The notes under the pieces are model-generated. The model was not told where the DNA came from and ran no database searches. It saw nothing but the letters and a program-made list of their open reading frames with translations. From Impatiens glandulifera (Eukaryota > Streptophyta > Magnoliopsida > Ericales > Balsaminaceae): 64,000 bases of DNA. The translations under genes and the position numbers were made by a program. Numbering within the stretch: position 1 is the stretch's first letter; each line of letters begins with the position of its first letter. The DNA lies in assembly GCF_907164915.1 (NCBI RefSeq), contig NC_061862.1, positions 84,430,846 through 84,494,845 of the forward strand, given 5' to 3'. This document shows positions 47,938 through 59,593 of the stretch, in pieces.

Positions 47938-48640
47938 TTGTTTCATCTATATATGGTGAGCTTTATTGCTTTGTGTTGAATCACTGTTTTAAAACTTATA
48001 TGGATGCGTAATTTCTTAATTTATAACATTAAGACACATGTCAGTGTCTAAATAATGCAAACCTTGCTATTTTTTTTTTTGTATGAGTGATGGTATTGTC
48101 ATCGTAAGTGTTTTATGTGTGCTAATGAGTTGTTATTTGGAGTGTTTTACGAATAATATTGTTGTTATTTGGATTGTTTTATTTGTGCTAATAATATGAG
48201 TAATAGTGTGGCTATTTTGGCTATTTTGAGAAATAGGATCATCTACTATTAAACATTACATGTTTACTTCTCACAGGGAAGGGCAGCAGAAGATCCAATC
48301 TGCTATTTTGAACCATTTATGGGTGTGACAAATTAATAGTCCTCATATTATAAACAAGCACAATAACAGTCCATTTAATAATAATCATTTAATAATAATA
48401 TTAGCATGGATTTCGTGTATGTGGAAAGGTAAATATAAAAAAAATTATTTATATATAAATAATATTATTATTCAAATCTTTAAATTGGTTTTAATTTATA
48501 AAATTAAATTCAATCTAAATTTAATGTTTAATTATATTTTTAAATTTATCAAATATATAAAGTTTGAAAAACACCTGAAAGAAAGATATAATGCATTCAG
48601 ACCATTCATATAAATTAACATCTATTATATCAGAAGAAAG
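47938..48640. other. 3' flank of the terpene synthase
   Basis: Probably 3' UTR for the first few hundred bases (AT-rich, several AATAA-like signals); after that nothing is recognised. Confidence 0.45.
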
Positions 48641-49580
48641 TAGTTAAGGAAAACGAGAAGAAAAACTCAAGAGAGAGAAAAGATCTGAAGATTTCAGGCG
48701 ATATTACGCGAAAATTTCGGCAGTCAATTCTCTCATCACGAATGACACGATCAACACGAACGACACCATTGGCACAAATGGAATGATCGACACGATCGAC
48801 AAGATATCAAGGTCGTGGTTCGTTTGTGGTGTTCGTGATTGCTAGTCGCTTTGGGTCGCTTTCGGCACGATCGGCACAAACGACACAAACGACACGGTAA
48901 CTCTAATAACTTGGTCGTTCATTCAGCTGCAAAACTTGATTGGAAAGTTAGGGTTTCTGTTTTACCCTGTTATTCAATAACTAGGGTTTGTAGTGTATCT
49001 TGTTCTATAATTGCTCTATTTTGTTGTTGTTTCTTATTCTTCATTAAAATGGGAAAAAAAAAGCAATAAAAATAAGGAAGTCAAAGAATTTTTTATGATA
49101 GGTTTAATGGAGGCAACTGAAATTGAAATTGATAAAATTTCTAAAGAAATTATTAAGGAAAAACAGGAATGCAATAAAGGTTAAGAATCACTTGCTGATA
49201 AAAATTCTGAAGAAAATGTAGTAAGAAAACAGGGTAAGAAAGAAAGAATTTGGAAGATTGGTTACAATGAAAGAGCAAATCTCTTTGGACTGAAAAATCA
49301 AATCACAAAGTTTCTGATGCACGCAAAGAAATGAGAGATTGTGCTGAACAAAGAAAAAATGCAGCAAACAACTGTCCAATTGAATATACACTATCTTAAG
49401 GACTAGAATTTACTACAGAAGGAAGAGTATGAAAAGATAGTAAACATGTCAGTTAAAACAATGAGGGAGCTGATGAAGTCCTCATAATTCTAAGACCTAT
49501 ACTATCAGGAGCAATTCCAGCTAGAGAGTAAACGAGGTCTGGAAAAATAACACAGGAAAGAAAACAGAGGATCATGCTTA
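48641..49580 (+). pseudogene. Decayed coding-like region of unknown origin
   Basis: 48700-48900 is full of CGACACGAT/CACGAACGACAC repeats. 49081-49345 keeps one frame with a single stop (EVKEFFMIGLMEATEIEID..., ERIWKIGYNERANLFGLKNQ), Lys/Glu-rich, followed by shifted pieces and stops. It could be LINE ORF1 or another retroelement; I do not recognise a domain. Confidence 0.3.
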
Positions 49581-49599
49581 TAAAAGAAAAATCTACTTG

Positions 49600-51075
49600 G
49601 GCAATGTTAAAACAAAATATTAAAAAATTATTTAACTAATTCATATAAGTTTTTTTTTATATTTTTTATATTTATAATAATTTTAATTATTTAATAACCA
49701 AATTTAGTAAGAATTAATATTTATCAAAAAAAAATATTATAATAAATAAATTAAATATAATAAATTATTTAAAAACAATTAAATTAATATAATAATTAAA
49801 TAATTGAATAAATATAAAAAATATTTAAAATTAATATATACATATGTGATAATAAAATTATTGTATATTGTGTTTTTTTTATAATAACAAATTATTATAA
49901 TAAATAATTGGACAAATATTAAAACTTAATTTAATTAATATAATAATTAAATAAAAAAATATATGCTAATAAAAATTATTCATACAATGTCTTAATTTTT
50001 TTATAATATTAAATTATTAAAAACAATTGAAAATGAATATGTATAGATATATAAATAATTAAATAAAAATTAATACATGATAATAAAAAAATGATTTTTT
50101 CACATATCTTAATTTGTTTTCTTATAATAATAAATAAGTGTCAAATATACTTTTTAATAAATTAAAAACTTAACATATTTAATTAAATATATATTTTTTT
50201 TCATTTAAATATTTTATTAATTTTCCGTACAGTTTTTATTTTTAATTTTAACAAACATTTTTTTATTTCTTTTATTTTAGTCTTTTTAATTAATAATATA
50301 TTAAATATATATAATGATATTTTTCATTATAAATTTTAGTTAATTCTAAAATATTATTCAAGAATATAATGTCTTATTTTGTTTTTTTATAATAATAATA
50401 AATAAAAATTCAAATAATAAATAAATAAAAATTCGATCACTTTAAAATCTTAACCTATTTAATTTAATATATTATTAAATTTCTTTTCTAATTTATATAT
50501 TTTTTAAAATATACATCTAAATTATATTTTAATGATGCATTATTAACTCTATTAATCATTCTCAATTCATATCATACTTAAGCATTCAACTATGTTTTTT
50601 GGTTTTAACTCGCCCTATGTGAAAGAATTGTGTGGTCTTTAAGTGTGCATTCTTAAACATTCGATTACACATTCGGCATGATCTTAGACCATGAATCACC
50701 CTCCGTTGATGAACACTTATGTTTATCACAAATGTTTGTTTTACTCAAGCCGACATTCTCAACATTTGATTACACTTTTCGGCATTAATTTAAGTTGTGA
50801 ATCACCCTTCGTGGACGAACATATTTAATTATATATATTTTTAAATTTCTTTTCTATATATATTTTTATATATATATAGGAAGATTATAAATTAAAATAA
50901 CAAACATTTATTATATTTTATAGATTTTTCTATATATATATAATATATATATATATATAGATAATAATTTTAATACTAAAATGAAATGAATTATTAAAAT
51001 CTCTTGCATTTATGCATATCATCTAACTTATCTTTTAATTAATGATGCATTATTAATCCTAACCATTCTCAAATC
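49600..51075. other. AT-rich DNA including one copy of a duplicated sequence
   Basis: 49620-50500 is AT-rich with no gene. 50521-50830 (ATGATGCATTATTAACTC..., CATACTTAAGCATTC, AACATTTGATTACAC, GAATCACCCTTCGTGG) is a diverged copy of the sequence that flanks the copia insertion (51040-51080 plus 58086-58400). Confidence 0.6.
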
Positions 51076-51080
51076 ATACC

Positions 51081-51892
51081 TGAAGCAATTGTGTCTTTTA
51101 ATTTAATGTGCAATGACTAAACTTGGATAGAACAAATTAACAGATATAATTTAATCTGATTATTTTAGGAGTCGTAGTGCTTTGCTAGAAGCCAACTACG
51201 ATTAATGGGGTTAAACCTATGACTATTATAGTCGGGTCCTATGTGGTCACACACTTAGAGTTGACCGACTAAATAAACGAGAAAGATGGTTAATTATTAA
51301 TACATATTAGATATTATTAATAATAAGAAATATTATTTATTTGTGAAATAAAATAATATATAATTAATGGTTAATTATGGAGTTAAGATTGTGAAATAAA
51401 ATAATATATAATTAATACATATTAGATATTATTAATAATAAAAAATATTATTTATTTGTGAAATAAAATAATATATAATTAATAGTTAATTATGAAATTT
51501 TATTTAATACAAAAGGATTCACTTATTTGCAAGAAAAGGAAGTGAATAGAGAGAGAATTGTTCCTCTTTTAAAACGGCTTTTGCTATATTACGGTGAGAA
51601 CTCCAAGATGAAGAAATCATCTTTAATCTAGCAATTGGATTGCTTCCCCTTTGTCTTTTTCGTCCTAGCAGTCGAAAGTAAGAGATCTAGTCGGGCTCGT
51701 GTGGACCAAGTAGAGGAGCAACACGTGGGGCTCTCGACTATTCATTACTACCAAATCTGATCCGGTTCACGCATCAAAGGTATATTTCTATAAACTATAT
51801 ATCATGATTCTATCAATTATGCATGATCATATGATTAGATGTTTAAATTAGATCTATAAATTATTTCGCTGCGAACATCTAATTAACCAACA
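51081..51892 (+). repeat. 5' LTR of the copia element
   Basis: Starts TGAAGCAATTGTGTC and ends CTAATTAACCAACA. It contains an imperfect internal direct repeat (TTATTTGTGAAATAAAATAA at about 51338 and 51457, with a partial third). The same repeat is in the 3' LTR, so it predates insertion. Confidence 0.93.
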
Positions 51893-51893
51893 G

Positions 51894-51905
51894 TGGTATC
51901 AGAGC
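51894..51905 (+). other. Primer-binding site for initiator tRNA-Met
   Basis: TGGTATCAGAGC, one base after the LTR end. Confidence 0.92.
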
Positions 51906-52847
51906 GGAATGTTGCATATATTGAAAGAATCAATAAATTAACTGTTAATTTTGATGCGGATCTATATCGATGATATAATTTTACATAAATTAAGATGTAA
52001 AACTATCTTTAAGAAAATAAAAGAAATATTTATTTTAATTGGATTATATAAATATTTGGATCAAATAAATATGATATATTTGTTTTCTAAAAGTTAGGAA
52101 ATCCCATTTATTAAAGATTAATATTTGTTTGTAATTTATTTTGATAATTAGATTATTATAAATAATTATGTAATACAAATAAGAATCATGAAGTTCAAGG
52201 ATGGAGATCCATGAAGGGTGCAAGTATGGAGACCAAAGAAGTTTAGTTCTTTATATATATTTTTTTGCATCTTAGGGGCCATACTAGGATCACAACTTTC
52301 ATTGGGGCAATAATTGTGTGTTTTTATTTATAATAATTTTCACTAATAAATAAAAGACAATCAAAACTTAAGTTCTTAAAGAAAGTTGGGGCAATGCCTT
52401 TCCGTGTCATGACCCATGAAGTTTATGGTTTTGGTTGGATAGGTTTTGCAAAATCTAGGGTGTCTTTCCTTAACCTTAGGCTCCTGAGGATGAATCTATA
52501 CGGGGATTCATAAACCTTGATACGGTTGTACCCAACAAGAGACCAAAAGGCAATGTTTTGGATCTTGAGGCATGGGGATGAATCCTACATTGGATGTGGA
52601 TCATCAACCAAGAATTATAATAAGTTATAATTAGTAATTGTTACTTACCTTGAACACACAAGACCTAAGGCAGTGCAAAAGTACGTTGGGGATTGTCTGT
52701 AATGGGATCTTGGAATCATTTTATTCATAAGGGACTATAAAAACTTGAATAAAATGTGCATTCACTTATTTTAAATTGTTCAATTATAAGTATTTTGCAA
52801 ATTTCAAAACATAAACTGATTTGTATGTCATTTATATTCTGTAGAAT

Positions 52848-53665
52848 ATGTCGAACGATAATTTGAAATTCTCTCTGCGCTCAATTGTTGAGAAAAACAA
52901 GCTCAATGAAACGAACTTCCTTGATTGGGAAAGGAATCTGAGAATTATTCTAAGGTCTGAGGGACGTGAGGACGTCCTAACTACCCCTATCCCTACTGTG
53001 ACCAGAACCTCATCAGATGAGGAGAAGGCAACATCAACTCGGGTGAAAAATGAAGCATTACCTGTTACTTGCCTCATACTAACTGCAATGGAGCCTGAAT
53101 TGCAAAAGAGGTTTTTGCATTCTAATGCTTATACTATCATAACTGAACTGAAAACGCTGTTTTAGGATCAGGCAAGGATAGAGCGATATGAGACTCACAA
53201 GGCTATACTTGATAGCAAGATTGTGAAGGGAAAACCAATGAGTCCTCATGTGATATAGCTTGACTGGGATTTTCAAGAGGATGGAAAATTTGGGGACCCC
53301 ATATGATCAAGAGTTGGCCACTAATATTGTTCTTAGATCCTTACATGATGGTTTTGCACTATTTAGAATGCAATACCATATGAATGGTCTAAAGCATGAT
53401 CTGAATGAGTTCCATAACATGCTTAAAAATACTGAAGGCAATATTATCGATGACAAGAAGAAGGAAGTTCTAAATGTCAACAATGGGAAAGGGTTTAAGA
53501 AGGTGGCTAAGAAAAAGAACAATAACCAAGGGAAAGGCAAGCAAGTTGTCAAACCCAAGGGTGGTTAGAAGCCAAAGATGGCTGCTGATCATGATTGTTT
53601 TTACTGCAAGGCCAAGGGACACTAGAAAAGAAATTGTCCCAAGTACCTAGAAGACAAGAAGAACA
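52848..53665 (+). pseudogene. copia gag, broken
   Basis: Starts ATG at 52848 (MSNDNLKFSLRSIVEKNKL, then FLDWERNLRIILRSEGREDV), a typical copia gag N-terminus. A TAG at 53163-53165 stops it. The frame then resumes in pieces (ATNIVLRSLHDGFALFRMQY..., KGFKKVAKKKNNNQGKGKQV) with further stops. The zinc knuckle is recognisable near 53595-53640 (CFYCKAKGH-stop-KRNC), with a TAG in place of what is normally tryptophan. It would package element RNA if intact. Confidence 0.85.
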
Positions 53666-53670
53666 GGACT

Positions 53671-56431
53671 GTGAGTTCCACTTCAGGTATTTATGTTATT
53701 GAGATTATGACAACCGATGTTCTCACATTAAATAATGGTCCTACTTGGGTATTAGATACTGCATGTGGTGCTCACATTATTTCATATGTGCAGGGACATA
53801 GAAATAAAAGACAAGTGAAGAAAGGAGAGATAGACCTGCGCGTTGGAAATGGAGCAAGTGTTGTTGCACTTACCGTAGGAGATTTAAGTCTATCTTTACC
53901 TTCTGGTTTAATATTAGAACTGAATAATTGTTATTATGTTCCTTGCATTACTAAGAACCTTGTTTCGGTTGTTGTATTACATTCTGAAGGTTTTGAATTT
54001 AGCATTAAAAATGGAAATATTTCTGTTTTTAAGAATGATATTTTCTATGCGACTGCTCCAATGAGTAATGGACTCTTTGTATTGGATCTCAAATCAGAAT
54101 TGTATAACATAAATAACAAAAGACAAAAATTAAATAGTTTGAGTGAGGCCTACCTATGGCATTGTTGATTGGGTCACATTAGTGCGAATCGCATGAAGAA
54201 GATCCACAAAGATGGGCTTCTAAAAGACATGGATTTTGAATCCATTGATACATGTGAATCATGTCTGATGGGCAAGATGACAAGGTCACCTTTTAAAGGA
54301 ACATTTGAAAGGGCTACTGAACTACTGGGCGTAATACATACTGATGTATGTGGTCCAATGAGCACTGAAGCTAGAGGTGGTTATAGATACTTCATCACAT
54401 TTACTAATGACATGAGTAGATATGGGTATATTTACCTTATGTCACATAAATCAGAGTCCTTTGAAAAGTTCAAGGAATTTCAAAACGAAGTAGAGACTCA
54501 AAGTGGCAAGAAAATAAAAGCACTTCGATCTGATCGTGGTGGTGAGTACTTGAGCCACGAATTTGATCATCATTTGAAAAATTGTGGGATAGTCACACAG
54601 TTGTCTACCCCAGGAACACCTCAGCTAAATGGTGTGTCTGAAAGGAGAAACAAGACTTTGTTAGACATGGTCCGATCAATGATGAATTTTGTTAATCTTC
54701 CGGTATCCTTCTAGGGATATGCCCTCACTACCGCTGTACTTAAACTAAATAGGACTCCGTCAAGAACTGTAAACAAAACTCCATATGAGAAATGGACTGG
54801 AAAGGTTCCAAAGTTGTTTTTTCTGAAAATATGGGGATGTGAAGCTTATGTAAAGCGTTTACAAATAGAGAAGCTTGCCCATAAATCAGATAAATGTTTT
54901 TTTATAGGGTATCCAAAAGGAAGTTTTGGATATTACTTCTACAATCCAACTCAGCAAAAGGTGTTTGTTGTAAGGGATATTGTCTTTTTGGAAAGAGAGT
55001 TCCTTTCCAATAAGTCAAGTGGGAGAAATATTCATCTTGAAACAGTTCAAGATGATGAAGAGCAAGAAACTCAACAACAAAATGACATGGATGATGTCGA
55101 TGCAGAGATGATTACTTCTGAAGGATCAGGGCCTCAGAACATCCAAGAACCAGAACTAGAGGATCTACAAACAGTTGTAGATCATGTTTCGGATTTAGTT
55201 GTTGAACAAGTTGAACCCACTCGTAGATCGGAAAGGCCAAGGGTACAACCAAGACGTTATGATGATTTCATCTTAAATGTAAGTCTTGATGTTCTTAAGA
55301 AGTCCATTTATGGACTTAAGCAAGCATCCAGGAGTTGGAACTTTCGATTTGATGAAAAGATCAAAGAGTTTGAATTCATTAGATGCGAAGAGGATCCTTG
55401 TGTTTACAAGAAGTTTAGTGGGAGTAAGGCAGCCTTCTTAGTCTTGTATGTGGATGACATACTACTTATTGGGAATGATATTCCGATGCTAGAGTCCGTA
55501 AAAGAATGGCTCAAGAAATGTTTCTCAATGAAAGACTTAGGAAAGGCCGAGTACATGCATGGAATTAAGATCTATAGAGATAGATCTAAGAGGCTTCTTG
55601 GATTAAGTCAAGGAACTTATATTAATAAGATTCTTAATAGATTCAAGATGAAAGATTCCAAGAAGGGATTTTTACCCATTCAACAAGGTGTATATCTCAG
55701 CAAGACGCAGTGTCCTAAAAACACCTGCCGAGCTTGAGAAGATGAATAAGATCCCATATGCTTCTGCTATAGGATCTATCATGTATGCCATGGTATGTAC
55801 ACGTCCAGATGTTGCATATGCTTTGAGCATGTGTAGCAGATACCAATCAAGTCCTGGAGAAGCACATTGGAGTGCAGCTAAGAATATCCTGAAGTACTTA
55901 AGAAGAACAAAGGATGATTTCTTAGTATATTGGGGAGATGAAAAATTGATCGTACAAGGCTATACTGATGCAAGCTTTCAGACTGACCGAGATGGCTTTG
56001 AGTCTCAATCGGGTTATGTCTTTATCCTTAACGGAGTAGCTGTGAGCTGGAAGAGCTCCAAGCAAGGTACTATAGCAGATTCTACAACAGAGGCTGAGTA
56101 CATTGCTGATAGTGAAGCAGCAAAGGAGGCCGTTTGGATGAGGAAGTTCCTAGATGAACTCAGTGTTGTTCCTAGCATTTCAATGCCTATCGACATCTAT
56201 TGTGACAACAATGGTGCCATAGCTCAGGCAAAGGAACCGAGTTCGAGCTCCAAATCCAGACACGTTATGAGAAAGTATCACCTTATTCGACACATCATCA
56301 CTATGGGTGATATTAGGATGTGTAAGGTGCATATTGATGACAACATTGCAGATCCATTAACCAAACCTATGCCTAGGCCCAAGCATGAGAGTCACACTAG
56401 GGCTAAGGGTCTCAAGCACATTGAAGAATGA
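53671..56431 (+). pseudogene. copia pol: protease, integrase, internally deleted reverse transcriptase, RNase H
   Basis: Protease: WVLDTACGAHI near 53745-53780, where DTG/DSG is usual. Integrase: LGHISANRMKKIH and the cysteine pair in DTCESCLMGK, then the catalytic pattern HTDVCGP, SDRGGEYLS and GVSERRNKTLL (54170-54700). Stops lie at 54166-54168 (TGA) and 54712-54714 (TAG). At about 55280 the frame passes directly from the acidic integrase tail (RRYDDFILNVSLD) into KKSIYGLKQASRSW, the middle of reverse transcriptase. The N-terminal half of that domain, including its first catalytic aspartate, is therefore deleted while the frame is kept. YVDD is present near 55450. RNase H (YTDASF, TEAEYIA, DNNGAI) ends at 56431 after a frameshift near 55690-55735. 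Confidence 0.92.
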
Positions 56432-57268
56432 CTTTGAGTTTGCTTTTGTATTATATTATGTATTTATGAGTGTTAGACACCAGTTTTATGTTTGACTTGA
56501 TGGTTTTATGATATATGATATTTCATCCTTATTTATATTGTTTTTATCGATATTGAATAATATGTCCAAATAATTCATTATTAACAAATGGGATCACCTT
56601 AAGTGTTCTGGTGAATGAAACCCCGTTAAGTGAAATAAAGTTTTGAATCATTAAAAGTCTATAGTTTGAAATCATCAAATGGACATAAATGATTTTATAA
56701 GTTACTATATTGTAAGCTGACTGATAGCGTCAGGTTTCATGGGCTATAAGGACATGGAGATGTCTAGTCAATTAAATATATGTGTATGGATGATACATGT
56801 AAGACTGACCCATCTTAAGACTCTCCAAAAGAGATTGTAGAGTTTTAAGTTAAACCATGTTTAGTAGATTTCTCAGACATGAGTATGTTGTGGCCTCACT
56901 TGATGATTGATATTTCTTTGACACTGTTAAATGCTTTCCGTAAAAGGGAGTTATAAATGTAGTAGTTGGGATTGCTAAAAATTGAGTGGGAGCCATAGTC
57001 ATACAAGAATGGAGAAGTCCTCATACTTCATGTATATTGTGATACATTGAACATGAATGGTGTCTCGGCCACTTGAAGAGCGAGAACTGAAAATGCATGG
57101 CCATGCTCGGATGGATTAATATGAATCATCCGTTTAATTGACAGTTCAAACTCAAAGTTCAAGAAACATATTTGATAGAAAGGTATGAATGTTACCATAT
57201 CATCAAATAAGACATTAAGAGACAAAAGTATCTTATATTGCACACTTGTTTAAGGACAAGTGAGAGAT
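56432..57268 (+). other. copia 3' untranslated region and polypurine tract
   Basis: Non-coding. The purine-rich AAGTGAGAGAT (57258-57268) directly precedes the 3' LTR and is the likely plus-strand primer. Confidence 0.7.
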
Positions 57269-58080
57269 TGAAGGAATTGTGTCCTTTAATTTAATGTGCA
57301 ATGACTAAACTTGGATAGGACAAATTAACAGATATAATTTAATCCGATTATTTTAGGAGTCATAGTGCTTTGCTAGAAGCCAACTACGATTAATGGGGTT
57401 AAACGTATAACTATTATAGTCGGGTCCTATGAGGTCACACACTTAGAGTTGACCGACTAGATAAACAAGAAAGATGGTTAATTATTAATAATATTAGATA
57501 TTATTAATAATAAGAAATATTATTTATTTGTGAAATAAAATAATATATAATTAATGGTTAATTATGGAGTTAAGATTGTGAAATAAAATAATATATAATT
57601 AATACATATTAGATATTATTAATAATAAAAAATATTATTTATTTGTGAAATAAAATAATATATAATTAATGGTTAATTATGGAATTTTATTTAATACAAA
57701 AGGATTCACTTAATTGCAACAAACGGAAGTGAATAGAGAGAGAATTGTTCGTTTTTTAAAACGGCTTTTGCTATATTACGGTGAGAACTCCAAGAGGAAG
57801 AAATCATCTTTAATCTAGCAATTGGATTGCTTCCCCTTTGTCTTTTTGGTCATAGCAGTCGAAAGTAAAGAGATCTAGTCGGGCTCGTGTGGACCAAGTA
57901 GATGAGCAACACGTGGGGCTCTCAACTATTCATTACTACCAGATCTGATCCGGTTCACGCATCAAAGGTATATTTCTATAAACTATATATCATGATTCTA
58001 TCAATTATGCATGATCATATGATTAGATGTTTAGATTAGATCTATAAATTATTCCGCTGCGAACATCTAATTAACCAACA
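57269..58080 (+). repeat. 3' LTR of the copia element
   Basis: Starts TGAAGGAATTGTGTC and ends TTAACCAACA. Same length as the 5' LTR. Confidence 0.93.
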
Positions 58081-58883
58081 ATACCATACTTAAGCATTCG
58101 AATATGCCTTTTGACTTTGACTTTGACTCACCCTCTATGAAAGAACTTTGCGGTCTTTAAGGGTACGTTCTTAAATATTCGATTACACTTTCGGCATTAT
58201 ATTAGGCCGTGAATCACCATCCATTGACAACCATTTAGGTTTTCTCACCAATGTTTGATTTACTCAATCCGACATTCTCAACATTCGTTTACAATTTTCG
58301 GCAAACTTAGACTCTAATTCACCTTCCATGAACGAACTTTTTGATTTTCCCAACAATGTTTGCTTTACTCAACCCTCCGTGGACGAACCCTTAGATTTTC
58401 CTCACCAATATTTGTATTACTTAAGCCGACATTCTCGTTTTCGATTCATCTATCAATGTTCTTAAATAATTACTTTTAGAGGGATTTGAACCCTGCTCTT
58501 AAATATAAATGTTAACATTTAATTAACCGTTAGATCACTTATGATTGTTAAAATAATTTTATAATTTTGTATATATATATATATATTTTGTAAGTTACAT
58601 TTTGAATAACTATTTATATATATATGATATAAAATTTTCATACTCATATAAAAAAATATAATAAAAATAATTTCATTAATAATGATATATATAACATTAT
58701 ATATAATAAAAATAATTAATTTTATTATCCTAATTTTATTTATTAAGTAAAAGACACATTGAATACATATTTTAAAATTATTATAATTATTTTTGTTAAT
58801 ATTTTTTATATTTCTATCTTTTTTTCATCTACTAATGTTCGTGCATTCAAATATAATAATTACTTTTAGAGGGATTTAAACTT
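58081..58883. repeat. Flanking duplicated sequence and SINE-like repeats (target of the MULE)
   Basis: 58086-58440 continues the duplicated sequence seen at 50560-50830 (CATACTTAAGCATTCGAATA, CTCAACATTCG). 58455-58600 on the minus strand carries a box-B-like GGTTCAAATCCCTC and a box-A-like AGTGATCTAACGGTTAA about 55 bp apart, a tRNA-derived SINE pattern. A second copy begins at about 58850 (TAATTACTTTTAGAGGGAT) and is interrupted by the MULE at 58883; it resumes at 63356. Confidence 0.6.
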
Positions 58884-58995
58884 GGGAAATTTAATGAAAT
58901 GGCCCTAATAATAGCCTTAATTCCAAAAAAGGCCCGCGTCTGATATTGTTTGCAAAATGGGTCTTTTTGCCCTGCGAAATGTCTGTCTTGCCCTT
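58884..58995 (+). repeat. Left terminal inverted repeat of the MULE
   Basis: Pairs with 63243-63355. The outermost 9 bp GGGAAATTT are perfect. Confidence 0.9.
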
Positions 58996-59184
58996 GTGAC
59001 TGCACTTACGTGAATTACACTTACGTGGATTACACTTACACAGATTATACTTACGCGAATTACACTTATGCGGATTACACTTACGCGAATTACACTTACG
59101 CGAAGTATGTAATATGTGTACATTGAAAGACGCATATTACACATACGCGCATTATGTAATATGCGTCTTTCATACTATATAAAG
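58996..59184 (+). promoter_or_regulatory. Subterminal 15-bp repeats, perfect hairpin and TATA box
   Basis: The unit ACTTACGCGAATTAC (with variants such as ACTTACGTGGATTAC) repeats about seven times at about 59005-59106. A 17-bp perfect inverted repeat GAAAGACGCATATTACA (59125-59141) / its complement (59155-59171) follows with a 13-bp loop. A TATA box TATATAAAG lies at 59176-59184. A pyrimidine-rich leader and a GT donor (CTAAG|GTAAGA at 59277/59278) come next. Such repeats may bind MULE transposase. The TATA box and leader could drive the captured ArfGAP gene. Confidence 0.65.
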
Positions 59185-59593
59185 CGCCTAATTTTGACCC
59201 TCATTTTATATCTCCTATTTTTAGGGTTCCGACTCTCTCTCAAACCCTATCCCCTTCGATCCCTCTGCTCCTCTAAGGTAAGACATTCTTGTCTCAATTC
59301 ATTCTTATGTACTCTAGGTTTTGAATATTATCCAAGTGATATCATGTTGGATGCAGGATCTAGGGTTTTAAGGAAATCTTACAAGTTTATCTATGTAAAG
59401 ATGATGACAATCAACAACACATGGGTTTGTACTTAATTGATCTATGGAAGCAGAAATTAAACGTTTCGACGAATATGGAAATTGAAGAGGAGAATCCGAC
59501 ATAGTTTAACACTCTCAACATCGGTAGAGGAAACTTGCAGACTGGTAAAAAGGAAACGTTTTGTTTTGATGATTTTGAATCTGAAACAGAGAA

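Larger units (their letters stand above)
51081..58080 (+). mobile_element. Complete but defective Ty1/copia retrotransposon, TSD ATACC
   Basis: Two 812-bp LTRs (51081-51892 and 57269-58080) are flanked by exact ATACC at 51076-51080 and 58081-58085. A tRNA-Met primer site follows the 5' LTR. The body runs gag, protease, integrase, truncated reverse transcriptase, RNase H on the + strand. By eye the LTRs differ at roughly 25 positions (about 97% identical), so the insertion is not recent. It interrupts one copy of a duplicated local sequence. Confidence 0.95.
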
